Made by a program: the position numbers and the translations under genes. DNA of 64,000 nucleotides, from NCBI RefSeq assembly GCF_900156105.1, contig NZ_FTMS01000018.1, positions 1 to 64,000 of the forward strand, read 5' to 3'. Source of the DNA: Alkalispirochaeta americana (GTDB lineage: Bacteria; Spirochaetota; Spirochaetia; DSM-27196; Alkalispirochaetaceae). Positions 1 to 7,617 of the stretch are shown one piece after another; position 1 is the first letter of the stretch, and each line of letters begins with the position of its first letter. The notes under the pieces were generated by a model. It searched no databases. It was not told the origin of the DNA and worked only from the letters and a program-made list of their open reading frames with translations.

Positions 1-81
1 ACCCCCGCCATGGCGGCCTTGCTGTGCTACGTGGCGCTTTTTATCATGCAGAACGTTTTCATGCAGCAGGTCTTTGTGTAA
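1..81 (+). CDS. C-terminal end of a membrane protein (partial)
   Basis: An open frame enters from the left edge and stops at TAA 79-81. The 26 visible residues are strongly hydrophobic (ALLCYVALFIMQNVF), so they look like a last membrane helix followed by a short tail. Too little is present to name a family. It is convergent with the glycosyltransferase gene that ends at 196. Confidence 0.5.
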   Translation, partial: TPAMAALLCYVALFIMQNVFMQQVFV

Positions 82-95
82 GACCTGCGGGACCG

Positions 96-141
96 ATCGT
101 GCCCGGCCTTCCCCGGCCTTCCCGGCCGTGCCGGGCACGAT
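96..141. terminator. GC-rich hairpin between convergent genes
   Basis: Perfect 12-bp arms ATCGTGCCCGGC (96-107) and GCCGGGCACGAT (130-141) are separated by 22 nt that repeat CCCGGCCTT-like units. It sits between the gene ending at 81 and the minus-strand gene ending at 196, so a bidirectional terminator is the likely role. There is no clear T-tract. Confidence 0.45.
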
Positions 142-195
142 GATCCTTCCTGCGGGCACGGGGATTCTTCCGGGGGCACGATCGTGATCCCGAAG

Positions 196-1470
196 TCATC
201 CCCGAGGCAATTCTTCCAGAAGCCCCCGGATTTTTCGTTCCAGGAGATCCCTGGAAAAGTACCGGGTTGCAATATCCCTGTTCCGGCGGGCGCGGCGCTC
301 CTGCTCCCCGGGGTTATCAAGCAGGGCCTCTACCTCCTCCACAGCAGCCTGGGTAAGATATCCCTCGATCGTAACCGCCTGGAACCCCAGGGGCTCGATA
401 TCCTCGCGATACACCGAGTAGCGATTTACCAAGAGAGGTTTCCCGAAAAAAACCGCCTCCACAAAGGCGTTGCCAAAACCCTCGTAGAGCGAGGGGTAGG
501 TGACAAAGTCGGCCTGGACGTAGAGGTCCCAGAGGCTGTAGATCTTCTCCCCCTGCGCTGTGGTTCCCCGATCCAGGCCGATCCTGTCGGGTCGGAGCAT
601 CAGGGAAACCCCCAGTTGTTCGGCGTATTCGCAGATTCTCCTGGTATACTCGTCGCCTTCGTCGTATTCATGGTGGGGCACCACAAAGAGGGGGTTCCGG
701 TGAGCCAGGCGCGCCGCCAGCTCCAGGGCGTGTTCTATTCCCTTGCGGGCGATGATCCTCGTGGGCTGAAGCAGCACAAGCTGATCCGGGCCGATCCCCA
801 GGCTCTCGCGGAGATCGCTGTTGTATTCGTCCGGTCCGGGGGTGGGCAGAGAGAAGTCAAAGACGTTGGGGACCACCGGAGCCGTTACTCCCCGGCGCAG
901 CCCCAACTGCCGCTGGGCCTCGCGGTTGATCACGGCGTGACGCAGCGAAGGCAGGTCTGGCGGGAAGGCCAGGTGCAGAAGATCCTGAACGGCGCTCACC
1001 CGAAATCGATCCCGTTCCCAGGCAAAGTCGTGGTGGTGAGCCACTGCGGGAATCCCCGTCTCGGCGATGAACTCAGTGATCGCCAGCCCCAGGGGAACAT
1101 TCATGGGGATCGCCAGGGCGTTCTCGATCACCAGGAAGTCCGGGGCCAGGACCTCCCGAAAACGATAGAGTTCGTCCTTTAGTTCCCGGGCGATCCGCCA
1201 GAGAGCCTCCGTGGTTTCGGGGGTTCGGTGCTGGTTTTTGCCAAAGCACAGGCGTTGCAAGGATGCTATTTCGGGGTGGTCAAAGAAGGCCCGGGGCGTC
1301 ACCCAGGAGATCTCCCGGGGAAGATCGCTGAGACCCGAGAAATAGACTGCCTCGATTCCCAGGGCTTGCAGAACCCGGGCCCACTTGGTTGTCTCCAGGG
1401 ATACGCCATCGGTGCCGGCAAAGCGGGTCCCCACAAAGCCCGCCCGTTTCCAGGGGAATCTGTCTGTCAT
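196..1470 (-). CDS. GT4-family glycosyltransferase
   Basis: A 424-residue GT-B fold glycosyltransferase. The N-terminus VGTRFAGTDGVS is the glycine-rich acceptor loop, QPTRIIARKGIEHA carries the Arg and Lys that bind the donor phosphates, and LYEGFGNAFVEAV holds the ExxxxxxxE motif of family GT4 near residue 340. The motif HHHDFAWERDRF is typical of a subfamily found beside GH13_18 phosphorylases. Its ATG overlaps the stop of the phosphorylase gene (ATGA at 1467-1470), so the two are co-transcribed. Inference: it makes a glucosyl or mannosyl small-molecule glycoside, perhaps a compatible solute such as a glucosylglycerate derivative. The acceptor and donor cannot be read from sequence. Confidence 0.8.
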   Translation of the reverse strand: MTDRFPWKRAGFVGTRFAGTDGVSLETTKWARVLQALGIEAVYFSGLSDLPREISWVTPRAFFDHPEIASLQRLCFGKNQHRTPETTEALWRIARELKDELYRFREVLAPDFLVIENALAIPMNVPLGLAITEFIAETGIPAVAHHHDFAWERDRFRVSAVQDLLHLAFPPDLPSLRHAVINREAQRQLGLRRGVTAPVVPNVFDFSLPTPGPDEYNSDLRESLGIGPDQLVLLQPTRIIARKGIEHALELAARLAHRNPLFVVPHHEYDEGDEYTRRICEYAEQLGVSLMLRPDRIGLDRGTTAQGEKIYSLWDLYVQADFVTYPSLYEGFGNAFVEAVFFGKPLLVNRYSVYREDIEPLGFQAVTIEGYLTQAAVEEVEALLDNPGEQERRARRNRDIATRYFSRDLLERKIRGLLEELPRG

Positions 1471-3305
1471 GGCTTCATTTCCTTTCGTAGTAGCCAGAGT
1501 GTTTCAAAGGGAGCCAGGGAAATCTCCCCGACACCGCTATCTATGGTGGTATCGATTTCCCTGCGGGAGATCAGATCTTGCCAGCCTGGGCCGTCCAGGC
1601 CCGCTTTCGGGGCCGCTGCCGAGCCCGCTGTCGGGGCCACTACGGGAGCCGAAAGAGCGAGCCGGGCCGGGAGCGCAACCTGCCGGGCCGATGTGTTGGT
1701 GAGACACAGAATCTGGCGATCCCCGGTGGAGCGTAGCAGACCGAAGACCTCCCGGGGAAGGTTGGTCAGAACTGTCTGGGGTGCCTCGGGAGAAAAAAGA
1801 GGTTCCTCCTTCCTCAGGGCAATCAGATGTTTCAGGGCTGAAAAAACCCTGTGACGGCGCGAGGAGGGATCTGCCAGATCTGCCTCGAGCCGGGAGAGGG
1901 AGAGTTTTTCCCTGTTGATGGCCCGGTTGTGGCCGCAGACCCGGGGGCCGTCGTCCCAGTTTTCCGAACCTATCAGGCTGTGTACATAGATCCCCGGGAT
2001 TCCGGCCAGGGCCAGCATGATTGCGTGGGCAGAGATAAAGGCTCGAATCTGAAGCTCCCGGGGCAGCTCCGGATCGGCCAGGGCGCTGGCGTAGTTGATG
2101 TTGAGTTCGTAGGGGACCTCCCCCGAAGGGGTCGATTTCCATGAAACCAGACCTCCCCGGGCCTCGACCGTCCGCAGAAGCTCTGCCATCTCCCCGGCGG
2201 TGAGCCAGTCGGCGGCCGGGGTTACTCCGATCCCGTCGTGGGAAGCCAGAAAGTTGAGGAAGGTCCGCTGCTTTGAGGGTTCCGGGAGGGTCCTGGCCCA
2301 CCTGGTGAGGTGCTCGGCCGTGCCCGCCGTGAAAGCCTGCAGGGTCAGGGGGGGCAGGGCAAAATTATAGACCAGGTGGGCCTCGTTCCGGCCGTTTCCG
2401 AAGTAACTGATATTCTCCTGGTGGGGGACGTTGGTCTCCGTGAGAAGCACCGTGTTCAGGGCCATATGATCAACCAGGGCCCGTATCAGCTGCACAGCCC
2501 GGTGCGTGCAGGGGTGGTGAATACAGGGTGTCCCGTCTTCTTTCCAGAGATAGGCGATCGCGTCCAGGCGGATCATGGAAGCACCCCGTTCCACGTAAAG
2601 CAGGAGGGTGTCGATGATCCGGACCATCACCTCGGGGTTGGCGTAGTTCAAATCGACCTGATCCTCGCTGAAGGTGGTCCAGACGTGAAGCGCTTCCTCC
2701 CCGGGGTTGCTCCCGGGTCGGGTAAAGGGGGTGAGCAAAGGGTGAACCCGGGGCCGAACCACCCGGGACGTATCATAGTCAGCCGGCCGGTGGAGGTAAA
2801 AGTTCTCGTACCGGGGATCGCCCCGGAGAAAACCCTGGAACCACTCGTGGGAGGCGCTGGTGTGGTTCAAAACCAGATCAAAGGCCAGCCGGAAGGTTTT
2901 GGCCAGCTCCTGGATCGGTTCCCAGCTCCCAAGATCGGGGTTCACCCGGGTGTAATCGCTCACGGAAAAGCCATCGTCCGAGGTATAGGGAAAGAAGGGA
3001 AGAATATGAATGCAGGAAATAATTCCCTGGAAATATTCCCGGGCAATATGAAGGAGCCCTTCCAGGGGGGATGCCTCGGGTTTCTCCGGGATCGATCCCG
3101 GTTCGGGAAGAAACTGATCCCCGTAGGTGATGAGCACAATATCCTCCCGGGAGAAGGGTACTTCCCCAGAGGAATCGGACCCGCTGGAACGTCGAGAGGC
3201 CCGGCGATCCAGAACCTCCTCGAGGCTGTCCAGAAAACGGGCTGACTCCCCGGGGAAAAGTGCTTCGGCCAGGGATCTCACGGTGGTGTTGTCTTTGATG
3301 TTCAT
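1467..3305 (-). CDS. GH13 subfamily 18 sugar phosphorylase (sucrose phosphorylase-like)
   Basis: About 612 residues from ATG 3305 (AAGG lies 9 nt upstream; ATG 3314 is an alternative). Clan GH-H catalytic motifs are present: MIRLDAIAYLWKE contains the nucleophile Asp, LLTETNVPHQEN the acid/base Glu, and FLASHDGIGV the transition-state Asp. The family phosphorolyses alpha-glucosides (sucrose, glucosylglycerate, glucosylglycerol) to glucose-1-phosphate. The YLWKE-GTPCIH context resembles glucosylglycerate/sucrose-6-phosphate type members rather than classical sucrose phosphorylase, but this is a weak call. It is first gene of the minus-strand operon, divergent from a sugar ABC transporter. A cytosolic phosphorylase acting on the imported glycoside is the simplest model. 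Confidence 0.85.
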   Translation of the reverse strand: MNIKDNTTVRSLAEALFPGESARFLDSLEEVLDRRASRRSSGSDSSGEVPFSREDIVLITYGDQFLPEPGSIPEKPEASPLEGLLHIAREYFQGIISCIHILPFFPYTSDDGFSVSDYTRVNPDLGSWEPIQELAKTFRLAFDLVLNHTSASHEWFQGFLRGDPRYENFYLHRPADYDTSRVVRPRVHPLLTPFTRPGSNPGEEALHVWTTFSEDQVDLNYANPEVMVRIIDTLLLYVERGASMIRLDAIAYLWKEDGTPCIHHPCTHRAVQLIRALVDHMALNTVLLTETNVPHQENISYFGNGRNEAHLVYNFALPPLTLQAFTAGTAEHLTRWARTLPEPSKQRTFLNFLASHDGIGVTPAADWLTAGEMAELLRTVEARGGLVSWKSTPSGEVPYELNINYASALADPELPRELQIRAFISAHAIMLALAGIPGIYVHSLIGSENWDDGPRVCGHNRAINREKLSLSRLEADLADPSSRRHRVFSALKHLIALRKEEPLFSPEAPQTVLTNLPREVFGLLRSTGDRQILCLTNTSARQVALPARLALSAPVVAPTAGSAAAPKAGLDGPGWQDLISRREIDTTIDSGVGEISLAPFETLWLLRKEMKP

Positions 3306-3366
3306 GGGGTGCATCCTTCGCGGTCTCCCCGGGGGGGAGCGACAAGAGGTAATTTCATGATTGCCG

Positions 3367-3395
3367 ATTATAGACTGCCTTCTCCTTGGGTGCAA
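3367..3395 (-). promoter_or_regulatory. Sigma-70-type promoter of the phosphorylase operon
   Basis: Read on the minus strand: -35 TTGCAC (3395-3390), 17-bp spacer, -10 TATAAT (3372-3367), a perfect -10. The -35 overlaps the outer end of the left arm of the inverted repeat at 3393-3444. Confidence 0.75.
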
Positions 3396-3444
3396 TTGAT
3401 TTCTGAAAATTTCACCAAAGAGGAAATATTTCAGAAATCAATTG
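3393..3444. promoter_or_regulatory. 16-bp inverted-repeat operator shared by divergent promoters
   Basis: Left arm CAATTGATTTCTGAAA (3393-3408) and right arm TTTCAGAAATCAATTG (3429-3444) are perfect inverted copies 20 bp apart. GAAATATTTC (3423-3432) is an additional palindrome inside. Each outer end supplies the TTG of a -35 box, one on each strand, so a bound dimer or tetramer would cover both promoters. The cognate regulator is not next to the site. Confidence 0.7.
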
Positions 3445-3470
3445 ACATATCGGGGGAGGGGGCGTAGCAT
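3442..3470 (+). promoter_or_regulatory. Sigma-70-type promoter of the sugar ABC operon
   Basis: -35 TTGACA (3442-3447, perfect), 17-bp spacer, -10 TAGCAT (3465-3470, 4 of 6). The binding-protein gene starts 45 bp downstream with AGGAGG in front of its ATG. Confidence 0.65.
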
Positions 3471-3514
3471 GGGGAGAGACGATCGAAGAGACCATTGGAA
3501 CAGAGGAGGTTTTC

Positions 3515-4891
3515 ATGAAACACACACGAAGAGCGGCTGCCCTGATGGCGCTGCTTGTCTTTGCTGCCACGGCAGCCTTTGCCGGAGGCTCCCGGGAGCA
3601 GGCACCGCAGGAGCGAACCATTACACTTTGGACCACCGAAGAGCAGCCCGCACGAATGGAGGCGCAGCAAGCCATTGCCCGGCGCTTTCAGGACGCCACG
3701 GGAATAGCTGTGGAGGTGGTTCCTGTCACGGAAAACATGATGGGCGAGCGGGCCACAGCGGCCTTTTCCGCAGGAGATTTGCCGGATCTCATCTACCATC
3801 CCCTGAACTTTACCTACAGCTGGGCCGATGCAGGCATTCTTGATACCCAGGCCGCCACGGAGGTGGTCGAGCGTCTGGGAGCCGATACCTACGGTGCGGG
3901 CGTGCTGAACCTGGTGGAGTTCGAGGGCGACTACGCTGCCGTTCCCGTGGACGGCTGGGCACAGCTGGTGGTCTACCGGGCTGATCTCTTTGCCGAAAAA
4001 GGACTGGAGCCGCCCACCTCCTACGATGCGATCCGTCGCGCCGTGACGGCTCTGCACGATCCGCCCCGCTTTTACGGTGTTGTGGCAGCCACAGACCCCA
4101 GTCAGGTCTACATGATGCAAGTTTTCGAGCACGTGGCCATGGCCAACGGGGTTGATATCGTCGATTCCCGGGGAAACGTCACCCTCAATACGCCCCAAAT
4201 GCGGGAAGCCCTGGAGTTCTACAAGTTCCTGGCCGAGCACAGCCCTCCGGGAAACCTCTACTGGCAGCAGTCCCGCGAGCTCTACCACGATAACCGCACA
4301 GGCCTGATCATCTGGTCTCCCTTTATTCTGCACGGTCTGGCTGGTCTGCGCGATGGTGCTCCCGTTACCGGGTTTGGTGACGATCCCGCCACGGATGTTC
4401 TGGCAGGTCTCACCGGGTTTGCCACCAGCTTTGGTGGTCCTTCCAGCGCCGATGGTGCGGGCTGGGCCGATGTGCGGTACTTCGGGATCACCGTGGACGC
4501 CGATATTGAGGCTGCGCAGAAGTTTATCGAGTTTTCCATGAACGAGGCCTATACCGAAACCCTGGCGATCGCCGCCGTGGGGAAACACCCCGTGAGAATG
4601 GGCACGGTCGATGATCCCGAACGGTACGTCCGGGAGTGGGCCGAGCTGGAAGTGGGCGACGAGCGCCGCATGAAGCTCTCTGATATCTACGAACCCGATG
4701 TTATCATGGATATGCTCAGTGGCCTCGAACGGGGATCCCGCTGGGGCTACGAGCACGGCTACGGCTATCTCACGTCGCGGCTCTACGAGACCCGGGTTAT
4801 CGCCGAGCTCTTGCGCGAGTACATCGACGGAGAGCGGTCGGTGGAAGAGACAATGCAGCTCATGCAGCAAGAGACGGAACGGCTGAAATAA
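3515..4891 (+). CDS. Sugar ABC transporter periplasmic binding protein (family 1)
   Basis: 458 residues with a cleavable signal peptide (MKHTRR, then a hydrophobic stretch ending AFA before GGSREQ). The body ERTITLWTTEEQPARMEAQQ, followed by AIARRFQDATGI, is the standard opening of MalE/UgpB-like extracellular solute-binding proteins, and its length is normal for them. ATG 3515 is preceded by AGGAGG at optimal distance. It captures a carbohydrate outside the inner membrane and delivers it to the two permeases that follow. No ATPase gene is present in the operon, so a shared MsmK/UgpC-type ATPase elsewhere must energise it. The divergent phosphorylase hints that the ligand is an alpha-glucoside, but this is inference. 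Confidence 0.85.
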   Translation: MKHTRRAAALMALLVFAATAAFAGGSREQAPQERTITLWTTEEQPARMEAQQAIARRFQDATGIAVEVVPVTENMMGERATAAFSAGDLPDLIYHPLNFTYSWADAGILDTQAATEVVERLGADTYGAGVLNLVEFEGDYAAVPVDGWAQLVVYRADLFAEKGLEPPTSYDAIRRAVTALHDPPRFYGVVAATDPSQVYMMQVFEHVAMANGVDIVDSRGNVTLNTPQMREALEFYKFLAEHSPPGNLYWQQSRELYHDNRTGLIIWSPFILHGLAGLRDGAPVTGFGDDPATDVLAGLTGFATSFGGPSSADGAGWADVRYFGITVDADIEAAQKFIEFSMNEAYTETLAIAAVGKHPVRMGTVDDPERYVREWAELEVGDERRMKLSDIYEPDVIMDMLSGLERGSRWGYEHGYGYLTSRLYETRVIAELLREYIDGERSVEETMQLMQQETERLK

Positions 4892-4918
4892 CAGGCCGGT
4901 GGACCGGTGCCGGATGTT

Positions 4919-4941
4919 CCGGGGGGGGAGGCCCCCCTCGG
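4919..4941 (+). other. Strong intercistronic hairpin after the binding-protein gene
   Basis: A 10-bp stem (one G.U pair) from CCGGGGGGGG (4919-4928) and CCCCCCTCGG (4932-4941) with a 3-nt loop and no T-tract. It lies in the 103-bp gap between the binding-protein and first permease genes. Such hairpins commonly protect the upstream message or reduce readthrough, giving more binding protein than permease. Confidence 0.55.
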
Positions 4942-4994
4942 GATTTCCCGTGTCTGCCGGCAGGTCTTCCGATCATGACGAAAGAGGTTCGCCT

Positions 4995-6302
4995 GTGAAT
5001 AAAAAAGCACATCTATTGAAAAGGTTCCGGTCCTTCCGGACCGGAACATCCCTGGAACAGAGCGAGGCCCGTCTGGCCTTCTTCATGCTCCTTCCGGCCT
5101 TCACCATCGTAGCCATGGTTATTTTGTTTCCCGTGGTGGCGAACTTCTGGATCAGTTTCAAGTCCGTGGGTCTCGGGGATCTGCGTCCTCCCTCGGCGGT
5201 GGTGCGCGAGCAGGTAACGCAGATGCCCGAGTCCGTCGGTGAGGAACTGCACCTGACCTATCGCATGAGAAACTCAAGCCGCACTGTTCCCATTCAGCAG
5301 GTGCGCATCGAAGCATCGCTTCCTCGGGGACTCTCGGTGGTGGAGCTTCCCCCGGGATGGGCCGTTCAGGAGGGGATCCTTCAGGCCGATCGGGGTCGCT
5401 GGGAGCAGGGATTCTCTGAGGATATCTCCTTCAGGTTTCGTGCCGGAGAGGATTTCTTCACCTCTCCCGTGGATTCCCGCAGGCCCACCAGCCCCGAGGC
5501 AACGGTTCGGGCCAGAAACCCCCTGATGAGCCTGAATTTTACCCTGGATAATTTCCGCTTTGTCATTACCGCCAGGGAGTTCTGGCGCACCCTGGGAGTG
5601 AGTTTTTTCTATCCCTTCATGGGAGCCCTGGGATCGATCCTCCTGGGAATCCTGTCAGCGCAATTGCTCAACCGCTCCTTTCGTGGTCAAGGGCTGCTGC
5701 GGGGGCTCTTTCTCTTTCCCTATGTGGCGCCGGTTATCGCCGTTGCCTTTGCCTGGGTCTTTTTCCTGGATCCCTTCAGTGGCACCGTGAACGCCCTGGC
5801 CCTGGAACTGGGAGCGTTCCGGGAACCGATCTCTTTCCTGAGCGAGCGGTCCTACCGGTTCTCGTTTCTTGGAATCTCCCTGCGGATACCCCTGGCCCTG
5901 GTGGTGGTGATTCTCTTTGACTCCTGGCGGTATTTTCCCTTTGCTTTCCTCTTTATTCTGGCACGGTTTCAGGCCATTCCCGACCAGATCTACGAGTCCG
6001 CCGATGTCGATGGAGCCGGGCCGTTCAGAAAGTTCTTCTCCATTACCCTTCCGCAGCTGCGCAGTGTGGTGGCCACGCTCTTTCTGCTTCGCTTCATGTG
6101 GACCTTCAACAAGTTCGACGATGTCTTCTTGCTCACAGGAGGAGCGGCAGGAACGCGAACGCTGCCGATTCAGGTCTACGACAACGCCTTCGGCAGGGCT
6201 GACATCGGAGCCGGCTCGGCGGCCTCGGTGATTCTCTTTGCGCTTCTGGCACTTTTTATGGCTGTATATTTTCGCACCCTCCGGGAGGTGGATGATGAGT
6301 AA
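4995..6302 (+). CDS. Sugar ABC transporter permease with an inserted extracytoplasmic domain
   Basis: 435 residues from GTG 4995 (AGAGG 7 nt upstream). An earlier in-frame ATG at 4899 would add an unlikely arginine-rich leader. Membrane helix 1 is residues 27-50. The motif NFTLDNFRF, which normally follows helix 1 by about 20 residues, comes only at 181-189. The extra 120 residues (about 58-178) are hydrophilic and beta-rich (LHLTYRMRNSS, VRIEASLPRGLSV, EDISFRFRA), resembling an Ig/fibronectin-like sandwich. The EAA loop ESADVDGAGPFRKF near residue 335 is the contact site for the ATPase. MalF of E. coli also carries a periplasmic Ig-like insert, but in another loop. Co-transcribed with the second permease (8-bp overlap). 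Confidence 0.85.
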   Translation: MNKKAHLLKRFRSFRTGTSLEQSEARLAFFMLLPAFTIVAMVILFPVVANFWISFKSVGLGDLRPPSAVVREQVTQMPESVGEELHLTYRMRNSSRTVPIQQVRIEASLPRGLSVVELPPGWAVQEGILQADRGRWEQGFSEDISFRFRAGEDFFTSPVDSRRPTSPEATVRARNPLMSLNFTLDNFRFVITAREFWRTLGVSFFYPFMGALGSILLGILSAQLLNRSFRGQGLLRGLFLFPYVAPVIAVAFAWVFFLDPFSGTVNALALELGAFREPISFLSERSYRFSFLGISLRIPLALVVVILFDSWRYFPFAFLFILARFQAIPDQIYESADVDGAGPFRKFFSITLPQLRSVVATLFLLRFMWTFNKFDDVFLLTGGAAGTRTLPIQVYDNAFGRADIGAGSAASVILFALLALFMAVYFRTLREVDDE

Positions 6303-7563
6303 GCACCTTTCTACACCCCTTTTGCAGCACCGGCCGGGCCCGCAGGGGCTTCTTGTTTCGGCCCTTTTGGGCGGGATTGTAACGGCTGTGACCCTCTCTC
6401 TCTGGGCGCTGGTGGCAACCCTGGGAAGCTCTCTGGTTTTCTCTCTCCCCCTGCTCCCTCTGGCGGCAGCTGGTATTCTCCCGGGGTGTGCCGTGGTTTT
6501 TATTCGCTGGCGTGTTCCCCGTGCCACGCCCTGGGCCAGCTGGATCGCGGGAGCTCTTCTGGGGGGGCCCTGGGTGCTGGCAGGCGGATTTCTTCCGGCC
6601 GGTCTTTCCCTCCAGGCAGCTCCTGCCCTGGCAGTTCAACAGATCGTTGCCTTTGCCCTGGCAGGGCGGCTCACGGCAGGAGTGCTCAGGGGCGTTCCTT
6701 CCCGGGGAATCAGGAAGGACCACCTTGAGACCGTTGCGGTCCGGTTGCTCCGAAGTGGCGGGTTGATTTTCTTTGTCTGGATCGTGGTCTTCCCCTTTCT
6801 TTTCATGGTCTCCTCCAGCCTGAAGAGCCGGGCCGACTATCTGCGGGATCCCATTAATCTGGGGGTGAACCTTCTGCAGTCGCCGGAGCAACTCTTTCAC
6901 GGGTATATCCAGGTTCTGGGGCGGTTCAACTTCGGCAGGTATATTCTCAATAGCAGCCTTATTGCCGTTGCCACGGTCTTTGTTGCCCTGGTTCCGGCAA
7001 TCCTCGGGGCCTATGCGGTCACGCGGTTGCGCTTCCCGGGCAGAACCCTCCTTTCCAAATCTATCTTGCTGATCTATATGTTTCCCGCCATTGTGCTGGT
7101 GATTCCCCTCTATAGTGTCTTTACCCAACTGGGGCTTCGGGATACCCGCTTTGGTCTCCTGATCGTCTACGCCGCCATGACCATCCCCGTGGCGCTCTAT
7201 ATGTTGCGCAGCTACTTCCAGTCGCTTCCGGCAGACCTGGAGGAGGCGGGGCTCATCGACGGCCTCACCCGGCTGGGAGTCATCTGGAGGATCACCATTC
7301 CCCTGAGTATGCCCGCTATCGCCTCGGTGGGGCTCTACGTGTTCATGATCGCCTGGAACGAGTTTCTCTTTGCCTTCATGTTCCTGGACACGCCGGAGAT
7401 CTTCACCCTGAGCCGGGGCATGATCATGCTCGATGACCAGGAGGTTCCCCGGCAGTTCCTCATGGCGGGAGCAACGGTCATCACCGTTCCCATCATGATC
7501 CTCTTTTTCCGCTTCCAGCGGCTTCTGGTAGGAGGCCTCACCGCAGGAAGCGTGAAAGGATAG
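6295..7563 (+). CDS. Sugar ABC transporter permease with N-terminal membrane extension
   Basis: 422 residues from ATG 6295 (GGAGG just upstream; ATG 6292 also possible). The C-terminal 280 residues are a standard MalG-like permease: FPFLFMVSSSLKS, then the EAA loop LEEAGLIDGLTRLGVIWRI. Members usually start directly at that first helix. Here about 140 additional residues precede it with roughly four hydrophobic segments (about 17-40, 44-70, 81-100, 108-127). The ending GLTAGSVKG is typical of the family. Its start overlaps the stop of the preceding permease, so translation is coupled. Confidence 0.85.
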   Translation: MSKHLSTPLLQHRPGPQGLLVSALLGGIVTAVTLSLWALVATLGSSLVFSLPLLPLAAAGILPGCAVVFIRWRVPRATPWASWIAGALLGGPWVLAGGFLPAGLSLQAAPALAVQQIVAFALAGRLTAGVLRGVPSRGIRKDHLETVAVRLLRSGGLIFFVWIVVFPFLFMVSSSLKSRADYLRDPINLGVNLLQSPEQLFHGYIQVLGRFNFGRYILNSSLIAVATVFVALVPAILGAYAVTRLRFPGRTLLSKSILLIYMFPAIVLVIPLYSVFTQLGLRDTRFGLLIVYAAMTIPVALYMLRSYFQSLPADLEEAGLIDGLTRLGVIWRITIPLSMPAIASVGLYVFMIAWNEFLFAFMFLDTPEIFTLSRGMIMLDDQEVPRQFLMAGATVITVPIMILFFRFQRLLVGGLTAGSVKG

Positions 7564-7617
7564 ATGAAAACGGAAGAGACCTGGGGGAAGGTCAAGATCT
7601 TGTATACAAGTTATTGA
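7564..7617 (+). CDS. Possible 17-residue leader peptide
   Basis: ATG 7564 directly follows the permease stop and is preceded by AAAGGA. It encodes 17 residues ending in TGA 7615-7617, which overlaps the TTG at 7614 that may start the epimerase (TTGA). The GntR operator lies inside it. It may simply couple translation of the epimerase, or it may be chance. Confidence 0.25.
   Translation: MKTEETWGKVKILYTSY
7599..7610. promoter_or_regulatory. Predicted GntR (NanR-like) operator in front of the epimerase
   Basis: Perfect 12-bp palindrome CTTGTATACAAG, identical to the site at 9754-9765 before nanA. No good promoter surrounds it. It may act as a roadblock on transcripts arriving from the ABC operon. 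Confidence 0.65.

Noticed and set aside
3431-4870. 479-codon antisense frame opposite the sugar-binding protein
   Set aside because: No recognisable domain or ribosome site; the sense gene has a signal peptide and family motifs.
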